DNA of 64,000 nucleotides from Nonomuraea candida. Its GTDB lineage: Bacteria; Actinomycetota; Actinomycetes; Streptosporangiales; Streptosporangiaceae. The notes below the pieces were generated by a model. That model worked only from the letters and a program-made list of their open reading frames with translations. It made no database searches and was not told where the DNA came from. A program made the translations under genes and the position numbers. The stretch is taken from positions 271,154 to 335,153 of the forward strand of contig NZ_JOAG01000009.1 in NCBI RefSeq assembly GCF_000725485.1. The letters run 5' to 3'. This document shows, in pieces, positions 43,725-52,907 of the stretch; the stretch's first letter is position 1; every line of letters begins with the position of its first letter.

Positions 43725-44171
43725 TCAGGGGCGGCCGGGGCCGCGGTAGGGGAGGGGCCGGCTGTAGACGACGCTCGTGGTCGTGCTGCCCAGGCCGGCC
43801 AGCTCGTCCATGAGGGTCTCCAGATGCCCCATGGAGGTGGCGGCCACCTTCAGCGTGTAGCAGTCGTCGCCGGTCGTGCGCAGGCATTCCAGGATCTCGT
43901 GCCGCTCGGCGAGGAGCTCCCGCAGGGGCTGGTGGCGGTTGCCCGGGTATTTCAGCCGGACCAGGGCGAGCACGGGGTAGCCGACCTTGGTCAGGTCGAC
44001 CGTGGCGTGGTAGCCGGTGATGACGCCCTGCGACTCCAGCCGGCGGACCCGTTCGGTGGTGGCCGACGGGCTGAGATTCACGCGCCGCCCCAGTTCGCTC
44101 AGCGAGATGCGGGCGTCCTGTTGCAGCTGATTGATGATCGCCCAGTCCACCTCGTCGAGATTGACGGTCAT
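43725..44171 (-). CDS. Lrp/AsnC-family transcriptional regulator
   Basis: 148 residues. N-terminal helix-turn-helix (ISLSELGRRVNLSPSATTER) and C-terminal RAM ligand domain (VLALVRLKYPGN; CLRTTGDDCYTLKVAATSMG). Binds an amino acid and acts as an oligomer. Its own promoter carries a perfect 18-bp palindrome, so it is probably autoregulated; the adjacent divergent LLM oxidoreductase is a candidate target. Confidence 0.92.
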   Translation of the reverse strand: MTVNLDEVDWAIINQLQQDARISLSELGRRVNLSPSATTERVRRLESQGVITGYHATVDLTKVGYPVLALVRLKYPGNRHQPLRELLAERHEILECLRTTGDDCYTLKVAATSMGHLETLMDELAGLGSTTTSVVYSRPLPYRGPGRP

Positions 44172-44194
44172 GAGGAGAATCTACCGGTAGATTC
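44172..44194 (-). promoter_or_regulatory. Perfect 18-bp palindrome overlapping a leaderless promoter
   Basis: gaatctaccggtagattc occupies 44177-44194. Read leftwards it contains TAGATT (44183-44178), which ends six bases before the AsnC ATG (44171), so operator and -10 coincide. A protein on this site would block transcription directly. Confidence 0.7.
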
Positions 44195-44264
44195 CCGGCG
44201 ACAGGCCGGAAAGGCCGGGAAGGCTGGGTTCCGGCGGCGACGATGACCGGGATAGCCTCCTGCC

Positions 44265-45050
44265 ATGCAACTCGGCGTCAACGTACCGAACTTCGGGCCG
44301 GGCACCGATCCCGGCGTGCTGCGTGAGTGGGCGCGCATCGTGGAAGGGCTCGGCTTCGACCTGCTCATGATGTCGGACCACGTGGCCGTCACCCCCGACG
44401 TGGCCGAACGCTACCCGGAGCCGTTCTACGAGCCGTTGACCACGCTGTCCTGGCTGGCCGGAGTCACGACCAGGGTGAAGCTGGGCACGACCGTGCTGGT
44501 CCTGCCCTACCGGCATCCGCTCCTGGTGTCGCGCATGGCCACCGGCCTGCACCGGCTGAGCGGGGGCAGGTTCGTGCTGGGGGTGGGCGTCGGCTGGTCG
44601 CGTCAGGAGTACGAAGCGCTGGGCGTGCCGTTCGCCGAACGCGGGAAGCTGACCGACGAATACCTGAGCGTCCTGCGGGGGGCGGAGTACCCGATCTGGG
44701 TGGGCGGCAACAGCGGCGCGGGGATCAGGCGCGCCGTCGCGTACGGCGCCCCCTGGCACCCGCTGCACGGCACCCTGGCCTGGATCCGCGCGGCGGTGAC
44801 GGAGCACGGCCTGTCCGGGTTCGCCCCGCGCATCTTCCTGCGGCTGACGACCGCGCCGGTCGTCGACGCCGAACGCCCCGCCGGTGTCGGCTCCATCGAG
44901 CAGATCCTCGACGACCTCGACCAGCTCCGCCTGCTCGGCGCCGCCACCGTCGTCCTCGACCCCTACCACCGCGACCCGGAGGAGACCCGCCGGCCGCAGA
45001 CGGCGTGGCACGCTCTCACCGCCGTCGCCACCCATTGGAGGAACCGCTGA
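44265..45050 (+). CDS. LLM-class (luciferase-like) oxidoreductase, probably F420-dependent
   Basis: 261 residues. TIM-barrel start MQLGVNVPNFGPGTDPGVLRE, the sheet with LLMMSDHVAV (about 31), TRVKLGTTVLVLPYRHP (about 69) and LSGGRFVLGVGVGWSRQEYE (about 97-116), typical of the actinobacterial F420 family. Hydride transfer to an unknown organic substrate. TAGCCT (44253-44258) six bases before the ATG suggests a leaderless mRNA. Precedes a nucleoside-deaminase gene by 70 bp. Confidence 0.88.
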   Translation: MQLGVNVPNFGPGTDPGVLREWARIVEGLGFDLLMMSDHVAVTPDVAERYPEPFYEPLTTLSWLAGVTTRVKLGTTVLVLPYRHPLLVSRMATGLHRLSGGRFVLGVGVGWSRQEYEALGVPFAERGKLTDEYLSVLRGAEYPIWVGGNSGAGIRRAVAYGAPWHPLHGTLAWIRAAVTEHGLSGFAPRIFLRLTTAPVVDAERPAGVGSIEQILDDLDQLRLLGAATVVLDPYHRDPEETRRPQTAWHALTAVATHWRNR

Positions 45051-45150
45051 TGATCACCACTGCCGACGGGACGAGAGGACTGCCCGTGATCACGGCAGCA
45101 GGCGAGAAGGGAGGCCGCTGATGATCACGGCTGCCGACGAGAGGCTGCTG
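45048..45150 (+). repeat. Duplicated gene start upstream of the deaminase
   Basis: The bases from 45048 (gctgatgatcaccactgccg) reappear from 45118 (gctgatgatcacggctgccg), continuing imperfectly into gacgagagg-ctg. The first copy opens a 23-codon ORF (ATG 45051, MITTADGTRG...) that ends at the second copy's TGA. It looks like a tandem duplication of the deaminase 5' end. Confidence 0.65.
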
Positions 45151-45558
45151 CGGCGCGCGATCGGCCTCGCGGCGCGCGCCGTCACCCTGGGCGACGCGCC
45201 GTACGGCTCCCTGCTGGCGGGCCCGGACGGCGAGATCCTGGCCGAGGCGCACAACACCGTACGCCGCGACAACGACATCAGCGCCCACCCGGAGCTCAAG
45301 CTCGCCCGCTGGGCCGCCCGCGAGCTCGACGAGCGCACCGCCGCCCGCACCACCATGTACACCAGCTGCCAGCCCTGCGGCATGTGCGCCGGCGGCATCG
45401 TCCGCTCCGGGCTGGGCCGGGTCGTCTACGCGCTCTCCACCGAGCAGCTCGTCGAGCTCAACCCGGGCTCGGGCGCCTGGCCGGCGGTCGAGCAGGAGGG
45501 CCCGGCGCTGTTCGACGAGGCACGCGCCCCCATCGACGCCTACTACCGGAGTTCGTGA
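45121..45558 (+). CDS. Nucleoside/guanine deaminase-like protein (CDA fold)
   Basis: 145 residues, ATG at 45121 preceded by gaagggagg. Zinc-site motifs: HPELK in place of the usual HAE (about 59) and CQPCGMCAGGIV (about 83-94). The arrangement matches tRNA-adenosine/guanine/cytosine deaminase relatives. The HPE variant keeps the catalytic glutamate and the histidine ligand. Likely an enzyme of purine or pyrimidine salvage, co-transcribed with the LLM oxidoreductase. Exact base not assignable. Confidence 0.88.
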   Translation: MITAADERLLRRAIGLAARAVTLGDAPYGSLLAGPDGEILAEAHNTVRRDNDISAHPELKLARWAARELDERTAARTTMYTSCQPCGMCAGGIVRSGLGRVVYALSTEQLVELNPGSGAWPAVEQEGPALFDEARAPIDAYYRSS

Positions 45559-45563
45559 CCACC

Positions 45564-45595
45564 CCGCCGGCGGAACGGGCCTCCCTTACCGGCGG
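45564..45595. terminator. Possible hairpin between convergent genes
   Basis: ccgccgg (45564-45570) and ccggcgg (45589-45595) form a 7-bp stem with an 18-nt loop, between the deaminase and the AAA gene ends. Weak. Confidence 0.3.
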
Positions 45596-45628
45596 CGAGT
45601 GTGGTCGAGCGTGCGAACGGCCGATTCG

Positions 45629-47227
45629 TCACGCCCGCAGGACGGTCACCTCGCGGCCGGACGGCGTGGTGGCCCGGGCGAAGCTGCCGCGTTCCTTCCA
45701 GGGCGGGGCCTCGGGGCGGCGGTCGAAGACGACCAGGACGCCGGTGGTGAGGGTGAGGCGGTCGAGGTAGCGGTCGAGCTGGGCCAGTCCTTCGGGCTCG
45801 GGGTCGTCCGCGCCCGGTCGCCACACCTTCAGCTCCATGGCCTCGCGTTGCATGAGCCGTTCGCCGTCGGGGCCGTCGTACGGCCAGCGGACGAGCACGT
45901 CCAGGCGCTTGGTGCCGGCGGCGTATTCGCGGTCGAGGTAGCCGCCGCCGTTGACCAGACGGTGCAGGAAGGCCATGAGGATGATCTGGCAGGCGGCCTC
46001 GTGGTAGCCCTCCTGCTGGATGAGGACCTCGCCGTGCTCGCGCCAGAACACCACGAACTCCCGCAGCAGGCGGGGCAGGTCGAACCGGCCGTCGGAGAGC
46101 ACGAAGTTGTGCGGGGAGGCGCGTACGAACCGCTCGGTGCGGTCGCCCAGCACGCGGAGCAGGACCTCCCGGTAGATGGGGTTGGCGATCTGCAGGTCCT
46201 TGGTTCCCCGGATGAGGCCGAGATCGTGGGTGTAGGAGGCCGCATGGTCGAACGCGATGTCGGTGCCGGGCCACGTGCCGGCCAGGATCGGTTCGATCAC
46301 CTGCTTGACCCGCGGGTCGTGCAGCCTGGCTACGAGAGAGTCCAGATGGGTGGCGCGGGCCCGGATCAGCCGCTCTTTGGCGTCCTCCACCTGCTTGTCG
46401 CCGATCGTCCCGGTCACCCCCATCTTGACGGTGATCTCATGGGCGAGGGCGTTGACCAGCCAGGGCTGGCCCCAGGTCAGCTCGAAGACTCGGTCGACCG
46501 CGTCCTTGGTGAACTCCTGGCCGGTCGCCCGGGTGTGCTGGTCGTACAGCTCGGCGATCTGGTCGGCGGTGAAGTCGCCCAGGCGCAGCGAGTCGGCGAT
46601 GATGTTGAACGGGCTGGCCGCGTTGAACCGGCTGGGGTCGCCGCCGGAGGCAACCTTGTAGTCACGCAGGTCGCGCAGCCCGCACAGCACCAGTGACGTG
46701 GGGAACGGATAGCCCTTCGATCGCTTGTTGTGGCCGTCGCGGAGCTGGCTGAGGATGCTGACCAGGCTGTCGCCCTGCAAAGCGTCGATCTCGTCGAGGA
46801 ACAGCACCACCCGGCGCGGGCAGCGCCGGCACCACGCGCTCAGCGCCGCCCCGAACCGGCTGCCCGGCGTGACCTGAGGCCACGGATCCGGCGGCAGCAG
46901 CTTCTCCGGCCAGCCCGACAGGTCGGCGGCCTCGCGGAGGGAATCCAGCAGCAGCGACTCCGCGGCGGCGTAGTCGTCGCCGGCCGCCTTGGCGCGCTCG
47001 CAGGAGAGCGACAGGGCGGCGGTGTCGCCCTCGGCGGTCAGGTCGGACGCCAGGGTGTCCAGGATGGTCGTCTTGCCGGTCTGCCGGGGCGCGTGCAGCA
47101 CGAAGTAGCGGTCCATCTCGATCAGCGTCCGCGCCTCGGGAAGCCGTGGCGCGGGGGGAAGCATGTAGTGGAGCCGAGGGTCGCAGGGACCGGTGGTGTT
47201 GAAGTACTTCGCTCGGGGTGGCCGCAT
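45629..47227 (-). CDS. AAA-like ATPase with C-terminal PD-(D/E)xK-like nuclease region
   Basis: 532 residues from ATG 47227 (MRPPRAKYFNTTGPCDPRLH). Walker A APRQTGKTT (about 49-57), Walker B VVLFLDEIDAL (about 143), then sensor/winged-helix segments (DSLRLGDFTADQIAELYDQH; TWGQPWLVNALAHEI). The end contains RLDVLVRW ... AMELKVW, the D-x(n)-ExK pattern of PD-(D/E)xK nucleases. Proteins of this kind are scattered in bacteria and often sit alone; a role in nucleic-acid processing, possibly defence, is speculative. Monocistronic. Confidence 0.82.
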   Translation of the reverse strand: MRPPRAKYFNTTGPCDPRLHYMLPPAPRLPEARTLIEMDRYFVLHAPRQTGKTTILDTLASDLTAEGDTAALSLSCERAKAAGDDYAAAESLLLDSLREAADLSGWPEKLLPPDPWPQVTPGSRFGAALSAWCRRCPRRVVLFLDEIDALQGDSLVSILSQLRDGHNKRSKGYPFPTSLVLCGLRDLRDYKVASGGDPSRFNAASPFNIIADSLRLGDFTADQIAELYDQHTRATGQEFTKDAVDRVFELTWGQPWLVNALAHEITVKMGVTGTIGDKQVEDAKERLIRARATHLDSLVARLHDPRVKQVIEPILAGTWPGTDIAFDHAASYTHDLGLIRGTKDLQIANPIYREVLLRVLGDRTERFVRASPHNFVLSDGRFDLPRLLREFVVFWREHGEVLIQQEGYHEAACQIILMAFLHRLVNGGGYLDREYAAGTKRLDVLVRWPYDGPDGERLMQREAMELKVWRPGADDPEPEGLAQLDRYLDRLTLTTGVLVVFDRRPEAPPWKERGSFARATTPSGREVTVLRA

Positions 47228-47340
47228 GGTCACAGTCTGCCATTTTCGCGAGGTCGAGGCAGGGCGTTCAGGCGTTCTTGCGGGATGGGCTCGCTCTGCC
47301 GGCTCCGGGCGTCGTGGTTCCGGTCCGGCCCGGTGCCTGA

Positions 47341-49188
47341 TCAATCCACGGGGGTGCGAGGCACCGCTGTGGAGGTGCCGCCGGGGAAGGTGACGACGAC
47401 CGCCTCGTCGCGTACGTCCACGGTGATGGCGTCGCGGAGCGCGCCCGGGTGCACCTCGTCCCCCGACAGGACCACCAGGGAGACGTGCAGGCCGGGCGTG
47501 CCGGCGTGCAGGCAGGGGATGGCCGAGTGCGGGCCGAACGCGTTCGACTCCACCTCCCGGGACAGGCTCGCCCGCTCCCATCCGTACAGGCCGATGACGG
47601 CGGAGGTCAGGCCGTCGGTGCGGCGGGCCAGGGCCCAGCGGTCGCCGGTGACCGAGGCGGGCGGGCTGGTGTCGGAGAGGGCGTAGCCGCCTTCGCGCAC
47701 CGTGCCCCCCTCGCCGCCGGTGATCTCGTGGACGCGGATCTCCCAGGGGCCGGACACGGTCGAGGTGGTCGTGATCACGGCGCCCGTTCCGGTCGCGGAC
47801 GAAGATGAGGCGGTGGCGTCGCGGCAGGACAGCGGCCGGATGGCGGTCCTGCGGGAGGGGGTGCCGTCCGCCGCGACCAGGGCGAGGTGGTTGTCGAGGT
47901 CGCGGGGCCAGGCGTGCTCGGCGCTCTCGGGGCCGGTGCGGGTGGAGTAGGCGAGCTTGGCGTAGTGCGGGTCGTCGGGCGGGGCGCCGTGGTCGCTGCC
48001 GTGGTTGAGCAGCCGGACGATCCCGTCGTGGCGGGTGCCGTGCAGGAGCAGGCCGGTCGCCGGGACGGCGGCGGTCACGTCGCGCTCGTCGATGGGCAGC
48101 GGCTGCTCCCGCTCGGTCCACACCGGATGGTCGGGAGGCAGCAGCAGGCCGACGAAGGCCTTTGAGGCCCAGTACGGCGACGCCGGCCCCGAGTAGGCCT
48201 GCGTCGTGGGCAGGAACGGCTCGTACCAGCCGAGGGAGAGCAGCCCGTCGCGCGACGGCACGCCACGCTCGGCGAAATGGCGCACGACGGAGGAGGCCAG
48301 CTTGCGGGTCTGCCCGGGGGTGAGCGGGGTGGCGTCGGCGAGGGCGCCCAGCCAGACGGGCGCGACGGCGGCGAAACGGTAGGTGAGCGAGCGGCCCTGG
48401 TGGACCGGCGCGCCGTCGGAGCCGAAGAAGTGCTGGTACGTGCCCAGGAACTCGCGCAGCCGCCCCGCGTACAGCGCGGCCCGCCCGGCGTCGCCGGACA
48501 TGCGGGTCCACATCAGCGGGTACAGGTGCAGCGCCCAGCCGCAGTAGTAGTCGAAGTTCCGGGATCCGCCGTCGGTGTACCAGCCGTCGCCGACGTACCA
48601 GTCCTCGATGCGCTCCAGGCCCCGCTCGATCTCCCGCTGCTCGTACGGCCCGCCGACGGACTTGAGGAACTCCTCCGTCACGGTCTGGAACAACATCCAG
48701 TTGTTGTCCCAGGTGCGCTTGCCGACGAAGCCGCCGAGCCACTCGACGACCCGCTCCCGCACGCCGTCGTCGAGCTGGTCCCACAACCAGGGCCGCGTCT
48801 CGTGCAGGCCGATCGCGATGGAGGCGGCCTCCACCATCTGCTGGGAGCAGTCGGTCAGCACCGGCCAGGACTCGCCGCCGGACGGGTCGGTGCCCGCGGC
48901 GAGACCTCGGGCGTACCTCTCGACGAGGTGCGGCACGTTCCCGCGCGCGCCCGCGATCCGGAACGCGGCGGCCAGGAACGTGCGGGCGAATCCCTCCAGA
49001 CCGTCCAGTGCCACGCCTGACCAGCTCGCCCGGCCGGGCAGCCGGATCTGCGCCTGTCCCGGCGAGGCGTACGGCGTGACGGCCTCGAGCAGGTGGTCGG
49101 CCAGAGCCTCCCAATGGGCGCGGGTCCAGCCGGTGCGCGGGGAGAGCACCCGGTCGGACGGCGGCAGTGGCAGGTAGGGAGGGATCAT
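47341..49188 (-). CDS. DUF2264 protein, probable glucuronidase-type glycoside hydrolase
   Basis: 615 residues, ATG 49188 two bases after the PL8 stop. N-terminal (alpha/alpha)-barrel region typical of DUF2264 (WDNNWMLFQTVTEEFLKSVG; GGSRNFDYYCGWALHLYPLM; RSLTYRFAAVAPVWLGAL), then a beta-sandwich end. From memory, DUF2264 proteins have been placed in CAZy family GH154 with glucuronidase activity; I have not been able to check this. No signal peptide, so it is cytoplasmic. It would process uronate-containing oligosaccharides released by the PL8 lyase encoded next to it. Confidence 0.82.
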   Translation of the reverse strand: MIPPYLPLPPSDRVLSPRTGWTRAHWEALADHLLEAVTPYASPGQAQIRLPGRASWSGVALDGLEGFARTFLAAAFRIAGARGNVPHLVERYARGLAAGTDPSGGESWPVLTDCSQQMVEAASIAIGLHETRPWLWDQLDDGVRERVVEWLGGFVGKRTWDNNWMLFQTVTEEFLKSVGGPYEQREIERGLERIEDWYVGDGWYTDGGSRNFDYYCGWALHLYPLMWTRMSGDAGRAALYAGRLREFLGTYQHFFGSDGAPVHQGRSLTYRFAAVAPVWLGALADATPLTPGQTRKLASSVVRHFAERGVPSRDGLLSLGWYEPFLPTTQAYSGPASPYWASKAFVGLLLPPDHPVWTEREQPLPIDERDVTAAVPATGLLLHGTRHDGIVRLLNHGSDHGAPPDDPHYAKLAYSTRTGPESAEHAWPRDLDNHLALVAADGTPSRRTAIRPLSCRDATASSSSATGTGAVITTTSTVSGPWEIRVHEITGGEGGTVREGGYALSDTSPPASVTGDRWALARRTDGLTSAVIGLYGWERASLSREVESNAFGPHSAIPCLHAGTPGLHVSLVVLSGDEVHPGALRDAITVDVRDEAVVVTFPGGTSTAVPRTPVD

Positions 49189-49190
49189 GT

Positions 49191-51510
49191 TCAGCCTTTC
49201 CGCCCCGTGGCCAGTACGGCGGTGTGGGTGCGGCCGGCCGAGCCGGCCAGGTCGACGGTGAGCCGGGGCCGCTCGCCCGTCGTGACGGAGACCGTATCGC
49301 CGGCCTCGATGAGGCGGTGCGCCGGGTACGGCAAGGTGAGCGTGGTGGTGGCGGTCGTGCGACCCGGGTCGGAGACCGCCACCGTGATCCGGCCGGCCGC
49401 CCGCCTGATCAGGACCGCGCAGGGCGACGAGGCGGACACCCCGCCCGCCTCCCCGGCCGCCCAGAACAGCGCCGCGAGCACCTCTCCGCCGCCGGCCGAG
49501 CGCCCGTGGGCGCGTACCGCCTGCACGCGGCCGGTGTTGGCGAGGATCCGGGCCCCGTCGAAGTCCCCGGTCCGCCGGCGGGTCGCGCCGGGCAGCAGGA
49601 TGTAGGCGTAGGTCGCGTCCGAGGGGTTCGTCCCGTGGTCGAACCAGAGGGTGGTGTAGTCGCGGGTCACGGGATCGGCGGTGCCCTTGGTGCCGGGGCC
49701 GTCGTTGATCTCCAGCCAGGCGCCGGTGCGGCGTTCCCGCAGGACCCGCGGCGCGGGGCCGGACGGGAAGACGTATCCGGCGACCCCTTCGAGGTGGGCC
49801 CAGCCGTCGCCGGTGGTCAGGGCGGCGGCGGTGGCGCGGTTCTCCACCACCGTCTCGATCGGGCGGCCGTCGGAGCTGGTGATGCCGGCGCCGAGGCAGA
49901 CCACCGCGTCGTCCAGGCACACCCAGGCCTTCCTGGCGGTCAGCGTGGTGCCCGCCGCCGCCAGGTCGAGGCCCGCCACGCCGTAACCGGCGGCGGTGAC
50001 GCCGCCCGCCCAGGCGTTGGCCGGCCGGAACGCGCCCGTGCCGCTGACGGAGACGGCGGGGTCGCGGTGACGGGTGTCCACGGTGGTGCCGGCCAGGCGG
50101 TAGGAGTCCACCGTCGGCCAGTAGCCGTCGCTGTAGTGGTCGGAGTCCAGGTAGAGGTAGGTGGCGCCGTCGCCCTGGTACCAGGCGCGGTAGTTCTCGC
50201 CGTTGCCGCACTCGTACATGGTGATCCGCCGCGACGACAGACTGATCGCGTACGACCAGCGGGGGCGGCGGTGCACGATCCTGTCCATGGCGGCGAACAC
50301 GCGGTGGCCGCGCGGGCGTGGCGCCGCGGTCACCGCGTCGTCGCCGAGCAGCGCGGCGGCCCTGGCGGTGGCGGCGACGTTCGCGGCGTCGAGGAAGCGG
50401 CCCCGCCGGATCCAGCCCTTGGCCAGTTGCCGGAACCGGGTCGCGTAGGGCTCGCCGGCGCCCGTGGCGAGTTGCAGGATCGCGTCGACGGTGTCGCGGC
50501 CGGCGTCGTGGTCGCGGTTGAACTGCCGTGACACGGCCCGGCCGCGCACGCTGTCCATCATCAGCCCGTCGTGGATCCACGGCGCGTAGGCGTGCTCGAC
50601 CGCGTCGAGCACCACGCCCACCGCCGGGTCGGTGACCGCCCAGGCGCTGCCGCCGAGCAGCCCCAGGGTCGTGGCCAGGGACTGCAGCAGCACCACCCCG
50701 TACGAGCCGGTGTAGGCGACCACGCCGTGCTGGATGAACGACCCGTCGGCGTGGAAGCCGTCGCCCGAGGTGACGAGGCCGAACAGGGTGCGCCTGCCGG
50801 CGTCGCGCGTGTCGGACAGGCCGTCGCGGGCGAGCGCGAGCTTGGCGGCGTCGGCGCCGACGATGCCGCGCAGGGCCACGATGAGCGCCTTGTCGGCCCG
50901 GTTGGCGCCGGTCTCGGCGAAGTCGGTGAGGTTCGTTCTGCGGTCGGGGTTCGGGCAGAAGCGGTCCACGGCGCGGGTCCACGCCGCCCGCTGCTCGGCG
51001 CTGATCACGTCGTACATGATCACGGTCGTGTCCATCAGGGCACGGGGCGCGCCGATCTCCCAGTGCCCACCAGTTGCCGGTCTCGCGCCCGGTCTCGTTG
51101 TAGGCGCGCTCGTAGAGGAAGTCGAGGCCGGAGAGGATCTCCTCGGCCGCCGACGCGCTCCCATGCGTGGAGGTGCCCGGACTGGCCCACGCGACGGCGA
51201 GCGTGCGCAGGCGCTGGTAGCTGCCGGCGATGTCACCCGGCACGCCGGTCAGCGGGAGGTCGGGCCAGAGGAAGGCACGGCCGGGCGACAGCTCCATGGC
51301 CGCCCGATGCGCCCGGGCGCCGGCGTCCAGCCGGGCCAGGGGCGCGGCGAAGACGGGGTCGCCGGGGTCGAGGCCGCCGCCGCCGGTGAACAGGACGGCG
51401 GCCTTGGCCCGCAGCTCCGAGAAGGCGTCCTGACCGGCCTGCGCGCCGGAGTGCCGGTCGAGGAGAGGCACGGCGGCCAGGCCGCCGAGGAAGGCGCGGC
51501 GGCTGGTCAT
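49191..51510 (-). pseudogene. Polysaccharide lyase family 8 (chondroitin/hyaluronate/xanthan lyase type), frameshifted
   Basis: Begins at ATG 51510 with a Tat signal (MTSRRAFLGGLAAVPLL) and reads correctly to NETGRETGNWW; the rest (WEIGAPRALMDTTVIM, then GSFIQHGVVAYTGSYG with the catalytic His and Tyr) is in another frame down to 49191. Removing one C from the ccc run at 51066-51068 restores GNWWHWEIGAPRAL, the PL8 consensus, so a single-base insertion is the cause. Either a real null allele or a sequencing/assembly error. The intact ~770-residue enzyme would be an exported uronic-acid lyase. Start overlaps the stop of the M60 gene upstream (ATGA). Confidence 0.85.
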
Positions 51511-52898
51511 CGCTCCACCAGCGCCGTCAGATCGATGCCGGGCGCGGGCAGCCCCAGCGCGGCCAGCTCCGCGTAGCCGCTCTCCGGTACGGGGAACGCC
51601 CACGCCCGCAGGAACGTGGTGAGGTCGTGTCCGGCGGCCCGGCTGAAGTACAGCGCCATCAGCGTGAAACGGCGCGCGGAGTCGCCGGAGGAGGAGGCCG
51701 GCCTCTCCTCCCTGACCAGCCGGTGCACGCGAGGGTAGAAGCCGTCGCCGAAGCCCAGCTCCAGCTGCCTGAACGGCACCAGCTTCTCGAACGCCCCCAG
51801 CCCCGCGTAGCTCGTGACGGGCAGCTTGGCCAGCGCGGTCTCGTACGCCTTGTTGGTCACCAGGTTGGACGGCATGCCGAAGTGGCGCTGCACGGCGAGG
51901 CTGTAGATGTTGACCGTCACCTCGGTCAGCTCGCTCGGCCGCCAGGCCATCTGCTGGTGCTGGTGCCCCAGCTCGTGGTAGACGCCCCACCCCGTGGTCC
52001 GCACCTTGTCGGGCAGCAGGAGGCGAGTGGTGGTGTAGGCGTCGTAGTAGGCGGTGTAGGCGTGGGTGGCGTACGCCGTGGACTTGGGGCCGTACTCGGG
52101 GCGTACGTTGATCAGGTGCCGCCCGAGCGGGGTCGGGGCGTGCGGCGCGGACGAGCCGTCGAGCCCCGAGACGGCCGCTTCGACGTCCTCGACCTGCTCC
52201 AGGAGCCGCATCAGCTCGGCGTGGTCCTGATCGCGCACCTGGAGGAAGGTCTCCCGCCGGACCGTCACGATCATCTGCGGTGAGACCAGCTCCACGAACG
52301 GCGCGTCCGTCAGCGTGTCCACCTGCGCCTGGAACTCGGCCTCCGTGGTGCCCCGGGCGGCGAACACGGGAGCGGCGAAGCCCGCCCGGCCCTGCCAGGC
52401 CCGGCTCGTGGCGAGGGCGGGGTCGCCGCACCCACTGCTCGGCGCCAGCACGAACGTCGGCGTGGGCACGCCCTCGGGTCCGAACCGCACCACGGCCCGC
52501 GCCCGCCGGTCGCCGGCCATCGACAGGTAGACCGGGCCGCCGCCCGGGTCGGAGATGGTGTTCACGCCTTCGGCCAGGGCGTAGCCGCGGGGATACCGGT
52601 AGGCGGTGTCAGGGTTGGTGTCGGCCGCGCCGACGTGGGCCACGGGCAACACGCCATCGTTCGCCCGCACCTCCAGCGTGAGCGCGCGGCCGGGCGGCAG
52701 GTAGAGCCCGGTCGGCACGAACTCGGTGGTGCGGTAGACGGTCTGCATGCGCAGCCGCTCGGCCTCCGCCGCGGGACGGCCGCGCAGCACGACGGTCCTG
52801 GGTGCCGGGACGGGGGCCGCGGACGCGGGCCGGGACAGCAGAGAGGCCGCGCCGGCGGCGGTCAGGCCGGTGATGAGGGTCCTGCGGGTGAGGGGCAC
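51507..52898 (-). CDS. Tat-exported M60-family (mucinase-type) zinc metallopeptidase
   Basis: 463 residues. Twin-arginine signal (MPLTRRTLITGLTAAGAASL), a ~150-residue beta-rich N-terminal domain (TVVLRGRPAAEAERLRMQTV; LYLPPGRALTLEV) and an M60 catalytic domain. The active site is YHELGHQHQQM (about 326-336) with the downstream Glu in LTEVTVN, matching HExGHxxQ...E. M60 peptidases cleave O-glycosylated proteins such as mucins. Paralogue of the next gene. Part of the LacI-controlled operon, stop overlapping the PL8 start. Confidence 0.88.
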   Translation of the reverse strand: MPLTRRTLITGLTAAGAASLLSRPASAAPVPAPRTVVLRGRPAAEAERLRMQTVYRTTEFVPTGLYLPPGRALTLEVRANDGVLPVAHVGAADTNPDTAYRYPRGYALAEGVNTISDPGGGPVYLSMAGDRRARAVVRFGPEGVPTPTFVLAPSSGCGDPALATSRAWQGRAGFAAPVFAARGTTEAEFQAQVDTLTDAPFVELVSPQMIVTVRRETFLQVRDQDHAELMRLLEQVEDVEAAVSGLDGSSAPHAPTPLGRHLINVRPEYGPKSTAYATHAYTAYYDAYTTTRLLLPDKVRTTGWGVYHELGHQHQQMAWRPSELTEVTVNIYSLAVQRHFGMPSNLVTNKAYETALAKLPVTSYAGLGAFEKLVPFRQLELGFGDGFYPRVHRLVREERPASSSGDSARRFTLMALYFSRAAGHDLTTFLRAWAFPVPESGYAELAALGLPAPGIDLTALVER

Positions 52899-52907
52899 GG
52901 TCGCCTC

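Noticed and set aside
45051..45122. 23-codon ORF before the deaminase as a small gene
   Set aside because: It is best explained as an imperfect duplication of the deaminase start, without its own ribosome-binding site of comparable strength.
45629..52431. Very long minus-strand frames (1161 and 1696 codons) that seem to fuse several proteins
   Set aside because: They are chance read-throughs joining real genes in one frame. True boundaries are set by start codons with domain starts and by overlapping stops (47227, 49188, 51510).
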